Assembly: GCA_025769875.1 (NCBI GenBank)
Contig: JAGFNK010000102.1
Coordinates: forward strand, 62,001 to 126,000
Reading direction: 5' to 3'
DNA length: 64,000 nucleotides
Source: Russula earlei
Taxonomy: Eukaryota > Basidiomycota > Agaricomycetes > Russulales > Russulaceae
Under the pieces are notes generated by a model, which had not been told where the DNA came from, made no database searches, and saw only the letters and a list, made by a program, of their open reading frames with translations. Shown here in pieces: positions 10,830 to 20,184 of this stretch (position 1 is the first letter of the stretch; each line of letters starts with the position of its first letter). Made by a program: the position numbers and the translations under genes.

Positions 10830-12154
10830 ACCATGTGTGCATGCCACAGCTCACATGATGCGTTGTGTCTCAAGCCTTTCACCATGGCCTTGACTGCCTC
10901 ACCCAATCTCAATTCCCTTTCACCATTTCCTCTCCCTTTCATGCCTTTCATCTTTAGTACTTCCTTCCTGTATATAAAACTCTTAGCTACTCTGTAGTAG
11001 TGAGAAAAAGGACTGAATAAGATCCCCTTTCTTTGACATCTGCCTCTGCCTGAATGAAGAACTCGAACGACTATGTGCATGCCCCTTGTTCCTCTCTCCC
11101 CCTCCTCTCTTGGGATTGGTCAGCCATACTCTTATTCACTTAAGTGTCCCTGACATGCTTCACCACTCTTGCCCATCGTCAACTCCCCTTCATCCTGCTC
11201 TTGCCCCTCCATCATGGTCTATGCCTTTGTCCTTGCCCTGCCATGCACCTATGCATGGACCCTGATGACATGTTCATGTGTGTTGCATTCCAGGGTGCAA
11301 CCTTGTTCTTCTCCACTCCCTTCCACTCCTACCCACCCTTGGATCAAGCGCCATGGACTCCACATGCCCATCCTGGCTTGCTACACTAGGCACTGGACAC
11401 AATGTAGAGGGGTGTGAGAGTGTTGGCATAGGGGAGGAAATTTTCCGAAAAAGGGTGCATGTTTGCTGCATTTCTATGATGTTCTGCATGCTAGGAAAGA
11501 TAGTGACCATTCAGATGATGAAAAAATGCCCCAATTCATGCACCTGCAATGCAGTTTCCATGCTCCATTGCCTCCTGGTCCCACAGCAATCTCCAAAGGA
11601 TGACATGCTGATAAGGCATGTACAAGTGTGACTGAGCACATTGAGGCGTAAATAAATTCATTAAAAATATTCTGAAGGCTATGAGTGAGAGGTCAGGTCA
11701 GTCTGATGTCAAGTCCTGGTGGTGCTGGATGCACATTGTCATTTGAGCCCAATGGGTGTTGCTGAATGCAGCCTGTCCTAAATGCGAAATGGGAACTGTT
11801 GTAGAAATGAATTGAGTAACATGGGCCAGTAAAGTGAAATAACAGTAGAAATTATGGCTGAGAAAGAGCAGATAGGGAAACAAAACACAAAACACAAAGT
11901 TTCAAAGGATTTGCATCCAAAATGAATCACCTGTGGTATGGCCACCACATTCGGCCTTCTGGTGACCTTCCCAAATTGGTCATATTGCCAACTCAGCAGC
12001 AATCAGATGCCTCTAACTCATCAAGCAATCACTGCCAGTGTGAGAACTTTTGTTTGAGGCAACACTGGACATAGTTCTTACTGCCCAAATCAACTACACA
12101 GGCATTAATACTCTAGAAAGTTCAGAAAGTCCCCTGTGGCCAACTTGTCAGGGT
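10830..12154. other. repeat-derived stretch without a recognised gene
   Basis: Short frames only. No terminal repeats that I can pair. Composition resembles the neighbouring repeats. Confidence 0.35.
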
Positions 12155-12274
12155 GGCCAACAGTTGCATACTTTTAGCGGTGGTTAGATGATCAAAAATT
12201 ACTATAAAAGGTGATTGGGTTGGCAAGATAATCAGGGCTTCAATCACATGTGTAAATGACACCAAAGTATTTTC

Positions 12275-13235
12275 TGTCAAGACTCACTGTTGAACTATCC
12301 AGTTCAAGAGCAAGGGATAAGCTCAAAGACAAGTCGATAGACGTCCAAGACCACGTGGGCAAGGAGTAGAGTCCAGAGTAGCAACAAATACCAGAGAGGT
12401 ATGGTTACTGTGAGAGTAGAACAATCACGCAGGGAAGAGGCCAGGATAGTCACAAGGGGATGGTCCTTAAAGGAGTATCCCAGGGATGGAGAGTGCCGTA
12501 AACAAATGGACAGTCTGAGGACTGTCCGCTACTTTATTGAGCGCTTATATACTACAAGAGAACTGCTAAATAGGGAACAAGTCATAACCTTGTTATCAAG
12601 CACAATAGAGTGATGAGTAAGAAGTCGGAGGACGCTTACTGAGCATGCTCAGTCATGCTCAGTAAGCTGCTGAGTAAGAAGCTTCTCTTGATGAGTAAGA
12701 GCTTCCATTGTCCATGTGTTCACTGCTTTAGTGCACGTGCAAGCACCTGATTCATTTCCTGTTAGTTAGTTTAGGGCCGGTCATTTGAGGACTTGTAGTT
12801 TGGTTAGGGAATAGTGTTATCTTATAAGGCCCTTATATAGTTCTATTAGGGTCCTTAGAGTCGACCCTAATACTTCTATTAAGGTCCTTAGTGTTGCCTT
12901 ATAGTTCGTTCTATAGTTATTAGAGTTGGTCTAATAACGCGTTGTAGGGCCTTTTATACTAGGTTAGTACCTATTGTAGAGTTCCTAGGGTCGTTCCAAA
13001 GGGTCCTTAGGAAGGCCCTAATACTGTCTTTTGTTGCTAGAAGGGTTGCCTTTAAGTGGGGCTTGCTGTATGTTGATTGTGCCGAGAATCGCTCACGCAA
13101 CAATGCGCGCACGATATTGTGGACACCTCTACTCACCCCTTTTGCTCGTGTGAACAGGGTGACACCATAGAGGCTGGGTTTCCTCCTATAAGGAAGGGTC
13201 CTTCAAGGGCCCTCTCCGGGGAATGGTTCATGACA
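12275..13235. repeat. solo LTR, family C (inside MULE copy 1)
   Basis: 961 bp, TGTCAAGACTCACTG...TTCATGACA, flanked by TTTTC at 12270-12274 and 13236-13240. The same MULE position is uninterrupted in copy 2 (about 62280), which confirms the empty site. Confidence 0.92.
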
Positions 13236-13287
13236 TTTTCTAAATCACTTATTTAATGACTTATTTATTATGTATCTTGAAAATAAA

Positions 13288-15793
13288 TTACAATACAAAT
13301 AAAGATTTTCTATTGTAAGGATCAGCAGAAGATGAGGCCACTAGAATAGGTGGCAGTGTGAGTCCGAAGGGACATGGTGCAAGGGAGGCGGTGGCATCTG
13401 AGGGAGGGGGGTTCCAAGGGGGGTTCCGAGGGAGGGGGGTTTGAGATGGTGGTTCCCTAAGGGCATGCGTGTGCGCATTCGTGGCGGCAGATGTTGCATT
13501 GGGCTTGGCGTGCTTGCCCGACTGTTTGCCCCCAGCATATGGATCATTGTGAACACAGCAGCGCTTTCCCTTAGCGACGCCAATGCTTTGCACTGTAAGT
13601 TCCCACACGTCAGGGAGACTGGTCCATTGTTTTGGGCCCTGTTTGACACCCATACGCTCAGCTGTCTCCATCCCTGTATGCTGATTGGGCGCAATTACCT
13701 CCTTATCGGGTAAGACCTTGAAACCTTGAATTATATTAATTGCAGCTGCCAAACTGTATTTGGCGGCCCGGGCAGCCTCAATGATCTCTGCTGATTGATT
13801 AGTATCCTCAAGCCTAGATGCGAGATCACGTGATAATGATATGATCTCCTGTGAGAGAGATACTAGGCTCTCCCTTGGCCTGGTGGATGGGGATGGTGGG
13901 TCAGGGGATCTATTTGCATTCTCTGTGGGAGCTTTTTGGGTGCTCTCTTCAGGACAGAGGTGGGGAAAGTGGATGTAGATTGCTGCAATGTGTTTGCAGA
14001 ATCTAATCCGTGGATAATCTGTGCAATCACAAGTTGACTTCATCAGATCGATTGAGTCAAACTCACTGGACTGGGATTGTGAAGCGACGTGAAAGCAGAT
14101 CTCATCGAATTGCAAAATCAAATCTTGTGATATGCTCTCAGCATGGGCAAAAAGTTTTCGATGCCTGTCAGCCACCAGGTCCCGACCATTGAGCCCGACT
14201 TTCTGATGTTCATGCCTGTTTTGGTAATATGGCACCATTCAATGCACTAGCACAAATAAGATTCGATCGATCTGCCGATTGCGCTTGCCATCGAGCCAGT
14301 GTGATTTGAGGATGTGATGATATCTAAAAAATGATTTAGTCATCTTATCTTTAGATCAGTTGGAACACATACACTTTGATCAACATATTTGTGTCCCCTT
14401 CCTCAAAGATATGCCAATTTTTCTGGAAAACCATGGACCACATATGCACCACAGGCATCCATTTACACCCAAGGTAGTTCACAATACTTTGTGGGACCTG
14501 AGGATCAGTGGAGATCTCCTCCCAGATTTGCAGAAAGTCAGCCTGATCATCTCTATGTACCCATCTCTTGATCTTATCCCACAGATCAGGAAATTTGGTT
14601 GTATTGAAGTGTGATTGCATTGCGTGCAACATGTGCCATTTGCAAATCCATATCCGACTTCCCAGATAAGCAATCTTGAGGGCAGCAATCTGTGTGGCAT
14701 CACAATCTGTCATAATAATAGATGGCCGAATAGCTGGACTGGCATCCCTGACCCAATGGACAAAAAAGGAAATTGTGTCCGTTGTTCCATTGGATGCCAG
14801 CATCCAGGCAACAGGCACACCTATCCGGAAAAGGTAAGTGCACTAAATTGACATTTAGTAAATATTATGCACCATGTCCCCAGTGATCCCACGCGATCAT
14901 GGTAAATAATAAAAAGTCCAGATATTGAGTAATATTATGAGTTGCGTCAAAACCAATGAAGCCGTTCCCGAGGCGGCAGAATGCCTCCATTTGGAAAGGG
15001 GTCTGGATGCATAACACATATGCATCCTCCTGCAGATTTGACTGAGATGGGGCACTGTGCAGCCTATCTTTGTAAAATACATTTGTATTTTCATCTCTCA
15101 ATCTGTCCAACCAGAGCCTGGTGGAGATGGCATCCTCTGGATGCAGCCTGATATTGTTATCTTCAATTTCCCAGGCCATGCAGCTCACATCCTGAAGCAA
15201 GATGAATTGGTCTTGGCTGCCATTGGGCGACGAATCCTGAATATCATGTACCTTTCAATTCATTAGGTTAGCAATTAAAAATAAATTCAATGCACACTTA
15301 CTATTTCCCGTGGATCAACCTTCCTTGACAACAAGGATCTAATTTTATTGCGCGCTATGCATGACATTTGTGTGTAAGCAAGATTAGCAATTCCAATTTC
15401 ATGGTCATGCTTGCTTGTGTATTGTCCGAGAATGGTAGGTGTGTCCGCATATGATTTGATGACTATTCAGCAATGGCAACCTGTCTTCTTGATCTTGGAT
15501 CTCCATGTGCAATTGGGGTGCTTCTTTACATAACGCGAAGCTCCTCTGGATAGTTGGCAGGAACAGACGAAAACTTTTTTTGTCCATCCCTGCCCATGCT
15601 TGGTGCTGGATGTAATCAATTCAATTGCATGAGCCAGTTCTTCTTGCTGGCGCCATGCATTGAAATCGGCTGCTGTTGGCCATTCCATGGGGTATCCGCC
15701 ATGCTCCCGGTCATAATTAAAATCTCCCCTCTTTCCAGAATTGGCAATGATCTTTGAAGGGGCATGCCTGAACTTTAAACATGTGTTGTGCAA
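13288..15793 (-). CDS. MULE transposase with SWIM zinc finger, broken or multi-exon
   Basis: Catalyses cut-and-paste transposition. In reading order: an N-terminal segment (15793-15467) with VFVCSCQLSRG...KKHPNC and ending KKTGCHC, typical of the FAR1/FLYWCH-like zinc segment; then 15200-14865 with FIGFDATHNITQYLDF, which carries the first catalytic Asp; then 14818-14351 with PVAWMLASNGTTD, IIMTDCDATQ (second Asp) and CKWHMLHAM; and finally 14238-13288 with a SWIM-type CDCTDYPRIRFCKH. The frames join only through introns or frameshifts between them, and I could not confirm clean splice sites, so it may be inactive. The tail is Pro/Ser-rich. Confidence 0.75.
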
Positions 15794-16057
15794 GGGGCGC
15801 TCGGGCTGGAAGCAGCGGATGGAGTGGATGGGGCAGATGATGCGCCGGCCAATCGGAAATGGGATAACATTTGTTTTTGATTTGGTAGGGAAAAAGGTAA
15901 GTAGTTATGCTACTGTTAACTCACTTATATGTGTAATTTAACACGTGATTGAACCCCCGATTCTCTTGCTGGCCCAATCACCTTTTATGGCAATTCTTGA
16001 TCATCCAACCCACCACTAAAAGTCAAAAGCTGTGGCCAACTACCTGACCTCATACAG

Positions 16058-16176
16058 TATATAGAGTTTGGTGGTGGCTATGTAGGCATGAAACCTTGAT
16101 GGTTGTAAAGTTGCTACAGATGCAATGGTAGCTACATAGCACTACATAGCCATTTTGTTTTTTCCTGATGATATTT
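16058..16176. repeat. relic related to the foldback element at 39136
   Basis: Contains CTACATAGCACTACATAGCC and TTTTTTCCTGATGAT, which resemble the arms of 39136-39232, and an opposing GGCTATGTAG at the left. It sits between the MULE end and the SSP-B promoter block. Confidence 0.45.
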
Positions 16177-16189
16177 GTTGCAATTGAAT

Positions 16190-16451
16190 GTTGCTCCTGA
16201 GAAGCAGCCATATGGAGGGTGAACCATCTTTTTTGATTGGTTTGTGGAGTCAACCACAAAAAGATATCATACATCACTAATGTGTACCATCATCACAAGT
16301 ACTTGATGTAGTTGATATGTCCAAGCTAAGGTTAGCTGCTTGGAGTAGTTGAGGTGCTCCATATCAAACTTTGGCATCTCTCCACTGGAAGCATCTTGTC
16401 AGCTCAATGGACTGAGATTTGAAGAGACAGTATATATACAGCCATATGTAG
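16190..16451. promoter_or_regulatory. SSP-B promoter/leader block, split from its gene
   Basis: Copy of 3801-4106. TATA-like GTATATATACA lies at about 16431-16441. Downstream, CATATGTAG ends at 16451, and the matching gene DNA (TGTAGCCTAGTCC) resumes at 24815 after the chromovirus. TGTAG is present on both sides (16447-16451 and 24815-24819), so it is the insertion's target duplication. The core promoter of SSP-B is now 8.4 kb from its start codon. Confidence 0.8.
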
Positions 16452-17316
16452 TGTCACGGTAACTAGCCGTGTCAGTTCACAAGCAGAAAGCAAGTCGATG
16501 AGAGAGATGTGTTCAAGAAACGGGCTGGTTCCCGTGTATAGTGAGTAAGGATCCCTGCAGCGGTCGAAGTGTTTTATGCTAAACAGGTTATGGCCAATAG
16601 ACCCTTCCTAGTACGACTCTGTCCGTTGAGAAGCTAGGGTAAGTTTGTAATGGGATAGACTAGGGCTGGTTCCACTAGCTATATGCGTTCAAGTCCGTCG
16701 GGACCTTGAACAACGCAGAGAGAGTAGAGGAAGGTAGGTCTTAAAGGAGGAGAGCTCTTCTCAGGAGAGTGAAGAGAGACTCTTAGGGAAGGAAAGGAAA
16801 GGCGAAGAGTAGATGGTGGATGGTGTGTTAAGAGTTGATGAAATGGAGAGGTGGTTGTGAGTTAAGTTTGTGAGAGTGAAGTGGGTTGCAGGCGAATATG
16901 TTGGACAAGAGTAGGTTGGATTCTACAAGAGACCAAGCTTAGGGCTTTGGTCACAAAGTACTGAGCTTATATATACAGGAGAAGCGCAGCAATAGCTGCG
17001 CTTTGACTGTGCTACTAGTATAGTAGGAGTCATAAGAATGAGGCCACGAATGAGTCAGAACCAAGTAACTGTGCTGCACAGTAGGTGCGCAGCATTGCAC
17101 AGTCGAAACTAAGAAGTGAACATAAATGGAAAGAGAACCAAACAAAGGGAAAGTAACAGCAATCCAGTGTTACCTGGACGTGTATGGATCACATGATAAC
17201 ACAGAAAGGATCACAAGATGTAAGAGATCACAAGACCAGTAAGTAAAGGGACGTACGCAAGCAAGCAGTCCGTAGCAAAAGGTAAGAAGTAAACGTAAAA
17301 GGAAAATGGTGTAACA
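16452..17316 (-). repeat. 3' LTR of the chromovirus
   Basis: TGTCACGGTA...GTGTAACA. On the minus strand a TATATATAAGCTC lies at about 16963-16975. Carries the hairpin GCGCAGC-AATA-GCTGCGC at 16984-17001. Confidence 0.95.
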
Positions 17317-17336
17317 TCACCCCCCCATCAAGGCCC

Positions 17337-18680
17337 CTAGAAGTGAGAACGACGATACGGCCGACCTACTTTTCTCCAAGGTTGGTCCGACTTCGAAGAT
17401 CGTACCCTTTTTGTTGCACGATCTGGTCTGTGGGGACAGACTGGTCGTATGTGCCCCAGTTCACCGCAATGAAAGCAGGTTTTTCTGGGGTGACGGGCGG
17501 AGATGAAGGTAGATCTAGGAGGTCTTGACTCGTCGGAGGTGAAGGATGAGTCAGTAGGTCGGAAGGAGTCGGCGGAGGAAGACGAATCGAGTCGCATAAG
17601 TTCCTGTAAGCGACTATCACCTTCTTCTTCCTCGGAGCGGTCTTGCCATCGGAGGTTAAGGGTAACCCTATTGAGAGAATTGGCGGCGGCAAGGGTTTGT
17701 TTGACCTCCTTGAGGTGGCCTTGGTGCTCGAGGATTTGTGCGAAGAGGAGGCGTATTGTTTGTCTCCTCTTGAGTATTTCCGACGTTCTGAACCTGTAAG
17801 ACTTGACCCCTGCTGTAAGGGAGGGGTCGTTGTCGTCCTCGACAGCCCTCGTGACGAAGTCTGTGAAAGGCTGGTTAGCGAGGAGCATGTCCCACTGCTC
17901 CTCGTTTGGTACAGGGATGGGCCAGGCAGCGGGGATGGGTGTGAATACACTGGGAGAAGATGGGGGCTCCCTTGCCAAGGGTAGCATGGATGAGGGGTTC
18001 TGGTCGGGCCTCCAGCTCGATGAGGAACCAATTGGCCCTGTACATCGTTCCTCCGGGGTACTCAGGGACTGCAAAGTCAATGAGGGGGTGGTCAGAGGAG
18101 GGGATCCAGTCAGGGCTGGGTTGTGGAAGGCGAGGGGCATCAAAGAATTTGGCGGCCTCGAATTGTTCGGCAAGGGAGAATGGGGATGGAGTGCGTCCTG
18201 AGAAAAGGTCAAGTCCCAGGGCATTGGACTCGGATCCCAGAAGGGTTGAGGTGAGGGAGATGGAAGGTGAAAGAGGGGATAAACAGACTCGGGCGACGGC
18301 GTCGTCGTCGTCCTCATCGCACTCGTAGGCAGGAGGGTTGTTGAAGGGTAGAGTCCTTCTTGCCAGTTGGGGAGTGGGGGAGGCGATGGCGTCGACGTTG
18401 GCATAGGAAAGAGTGGGGGAAGGGTAGGCGAGAATGGGGGAGGCACAAGTGGGGACTGGGGACGAGGGACAGTAGGCAGGGGATGAGTAGGTTGGGACGG
18501 GCGAGGATGGAATATAAACTGGGGATTGAGACATTGGCAGATATGAGAAGAGGTAGAGTTTGAAGGTGAAGAGGGTGGAGAAGGTGAGGAAGTAGTTTGG
18601 TAGGTGGAATGGATGAGATGGCAAGCAAGTTGTAGAAGATGCTCTGCCGTCTCGAGTTCTGGAGGAGGGTTTTTATACAT
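17337..18680 (-). CDS. extra ORF downstream of integrase, Pro/Ser-rich with CCHC zinc knuckle
   Basis: About 447 residues from ATG 18678-18680. This ATG overlaps the integrase stop (ATGTATAA), an arrangement suited to termination-reinitiation. The first 230 residues are strongly Pro/Ser-rich. A folded-looking segment follows (PNEEQWDMLLANQPFTDFV, then a helical stretch with ILKRRQTIRLLFAQILEHQG). Near the C-terminus comes CFHCGELGHIRPVC, a CX2CX4HX4C knuckle, followed by a basic tail. The element already has a normal Gag with its own knuckle at its 5' end, so this is a second nucleic-acid-binding candidate. It could be a nucleocapsid-like accessory protein or a captured domain. Function unknown. 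Confidence 0.7.
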   Translation of the reverse strand: MYKNPPPELETAEHLLQLACHLIHSTYQTTSSPSPPSSPSNSTSSHICQCLNPQFIFHPRPSQPTHPLPTVPRPQSPLVPPPFSPTLPPLFPMPTSTPSPPPLPNWQEGLYPSTTLLPTSAMRTTTTPSPESVYPLFHLPSPSPQPFWDPSPMPWDLTFSQDALHPHSPLPNNSRPPNSLMPLAFHNPALTGSPPLTTPSLTLQSLSTPEERCTGPIGSSSSWRPDQNPSSMLPLAREPPSSPSVFTPIPAAWPIPVPNEEQWDMLLANQPFTDFVTRAVEDDNDPSLTAGVKSYRFRTSEILKRRQTIRLLFAQILEHQGHLKEVKQTLAAANSLNRVTLNLRWQDRSEEEEGDSRLQELMRLDSSSSADSFRPTDSSFTSDESRPPRSTFISARHPRKTCFHCGELGHIRPVCPHRPDRATKRVRSSKSDQPWRKVGRPYRRSHF

Positions 18681-20184
18681 GAGCTCGTCCACCCGCAGGG
18701 GAATTTGTCTTTGAGTTCAAGTATTCTTTGAGTAGAGCCGGAGCATGAAGGTCAGCAGAATTGACCCATGAGCGCTCCGAAACCGGGTATCCTTCCCAAT
18801 GAACAAGGTATTGTGTCCTGCCTCGGTACTTCCTGTCTCCAATAATAGCAGCAATTTCATATTCTTCTTCTCCTTGTACAATGTCAGGTGGTGGTCGGGT
18901 AAAAGCTTTGCCGTATGCCCCTGTTTCAGTGAATGGCATGAGAAGATCCACATGAAACACATTGTGGATTTTCATTGATGGGGGCAGTTTGATGCGATAT
19001 GCCACTGGTGTGATTTGTTGTATCACCTCAAATGGTCCATAACGCCGAGGGGCAAGCTTCTTTGATGGGGCCTTGACCACCAGATTACGTCCATCCAGCC
19101 ACACGAGTTGTCCTTCTTCGAGCTTCCTTGGTTCTTCTGATGGTTTGATATGTTTCAGAAGTTCTTCCTGTGCCCTGGATCGTACCTGTTCCATGATTTT
19201 GAGACGTGTTTCAGCCTCTGGAACAGATATATCCATTGTTGTCCATTTGGCAGTTGGATTGAAACCAAGAAGAAGTTCGTGTGGTGTGTGCCTGGTGCCT
19301 TCATGTCGCCAAGAATTGTGAGCAAACTCAGCAATAGGAAGTAGTGTGTGCCAATCGTTTTGCCGTTCATTTACGAATTCCCTTAGATAGGTCTCAATCC
19401 AGAGGTTCATCCGCTCAGTTTGTCCATCCGTGCGTGGGTGAAAGGCGGTGCTCAAATTTTGTTTGATCCCTGTGGCTTTACAGATGGCCCTGGCGAAGTT
19501 TCCTTTGAAACGAGGGTCCCTGTCAGAGATGATTCTCTTGGGAATTCCGAACCATGGAAATAGATTAGCCAGGTACTTGATGGCGACGCCCAAGCCATCT
19601 ATAGTTTTATTACAGGGGATAAACTTTGCGGCCTTTGAGCAGCCTTGATCGACAATAGTAAGAATGGAATCGTATGATCCGGACTTTGGAAGATCCGTGA
19701 TAAGGTCCATTGAAACATATTGGAAGGGGCCAGCTGATACATTTGTATCAAATGGTTGGAGTGGCGCATGTTTCAGGGTGGTGATGGCTTTAGATTCTTG
19801 ACACTTAGCGCATCCCTTGACGTATTCTTCCACAAATAGACGGAGTCTGGGTCCTTCGTATTTCCTTCTTATAAGGTCCCAGGTGTTAGCGATGCCAGGG
19901 TGTCCTCCCACTGGGGAATCATGGACTTCCTTCAAGACTTCCCGTCGTAAAACGGGGTCATCAGGCAGGTAAGTGCGTAAGGGGAGTGACTTGTGTGAGT
20001 AAGCTTTGCGTGCAAAAGCTTCCTGGTTATCGCCAAAGGTACGGTTAAGGGTAGGAGCACTGAGCTTCAGGGATGTTTGCCATCTGCAAGTGCTCATTGA
20101 AGACATGATCAGGTAGGAGTGTGATAGCTTTGTTATGAATGTTTTCTCCTTTGTGATCAGGTCGTCGTGATAGAATATCGGCAA
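18673..20184 (-). CDS. integrase with chromodomain
   Basis: Inserts element cDNA into the genome. In order: HHCC zinc domain (HDSPVGGHPG ... GCAKCQESK), core with the first Asp in YVSMDLITDLP, the second in IISDRDPRFKG, and Glu in DGQTERMNLWIETYL, so the DDE triad is intact. A C-terminal chromodomain follows (YEIAAIIGDRKYRGRTQYLV, then HWEGYPVSERSW), which in chromoviruses directs insertion to marked chromatin. The frame is +1 relative to the RT frame with a 140-nt overlap (20045-20184), so either a programmed shift or a mutation separates it from pol. Confidence 0.92.
   Translation of the reverse strand: MPIFYHDDLITKEKTFITKLSHSYLIMSSMSTCRWQTSLKLSAPTLNRTFGDNQEAFARKAYSHKSLPLRTYLPDDPVLRREVLKEVHDSPVGGHPGIANTWDLIRRKYEGPRLRLFVEEYVKGCAKCQESKAITTLKHAPLQPFDTNVSAGPFQYVSMDLITDLPKSGSYDSILTIVDQGCSKAAKFIPCNKTIDGLGVAIKYLANLFPWFGIPKRIISDRDPRFKGNFARAICKATGIKQNLSTAFHPRTDGQTERMNLWIETYLREFVNERQNDWHTLLPIAEFAHNSWRHEGTRHTPHELLLGFNPTAKWTTMDISVPEAETRLKIMEQVRSRAQEELLKHIKPSEEPRKLEEGQLVWLDGRNLVVKAPSKKLAPRRYGPFEVIQQITPVAYRIKLPPSMKIHNVFHVDLLMPFTETGAYGKAFTRPPPDIVQGEEEYEIAAIIGDRKYRGRTQYLVHWEGYPVSERSWVNSADLHAPALLKEYLNSKTNSPAGGRAHV

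Larger units (their letters stand above)
12155..16040 (-). mobile_element. MULE (Mutator-like) DNA transposon, copy 1
   Basis: Imperfect terminal inverted repeats of about 100 bp: left about 12161-12268 and right about 15935-16040 (reverse complement). Shared elements are CTTTTAG(C/T)GGTGG, GATGATCAA, ATAAAAGGTGATTGG and TTCAATCAC. A transposase gene on the minus strand fills the interior. A family C solo LTR interrupts the left end. I could not identify a target duplication, so the outer limits are approximate. A second copy enters the window at about 62165. Confidence 0.8.
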
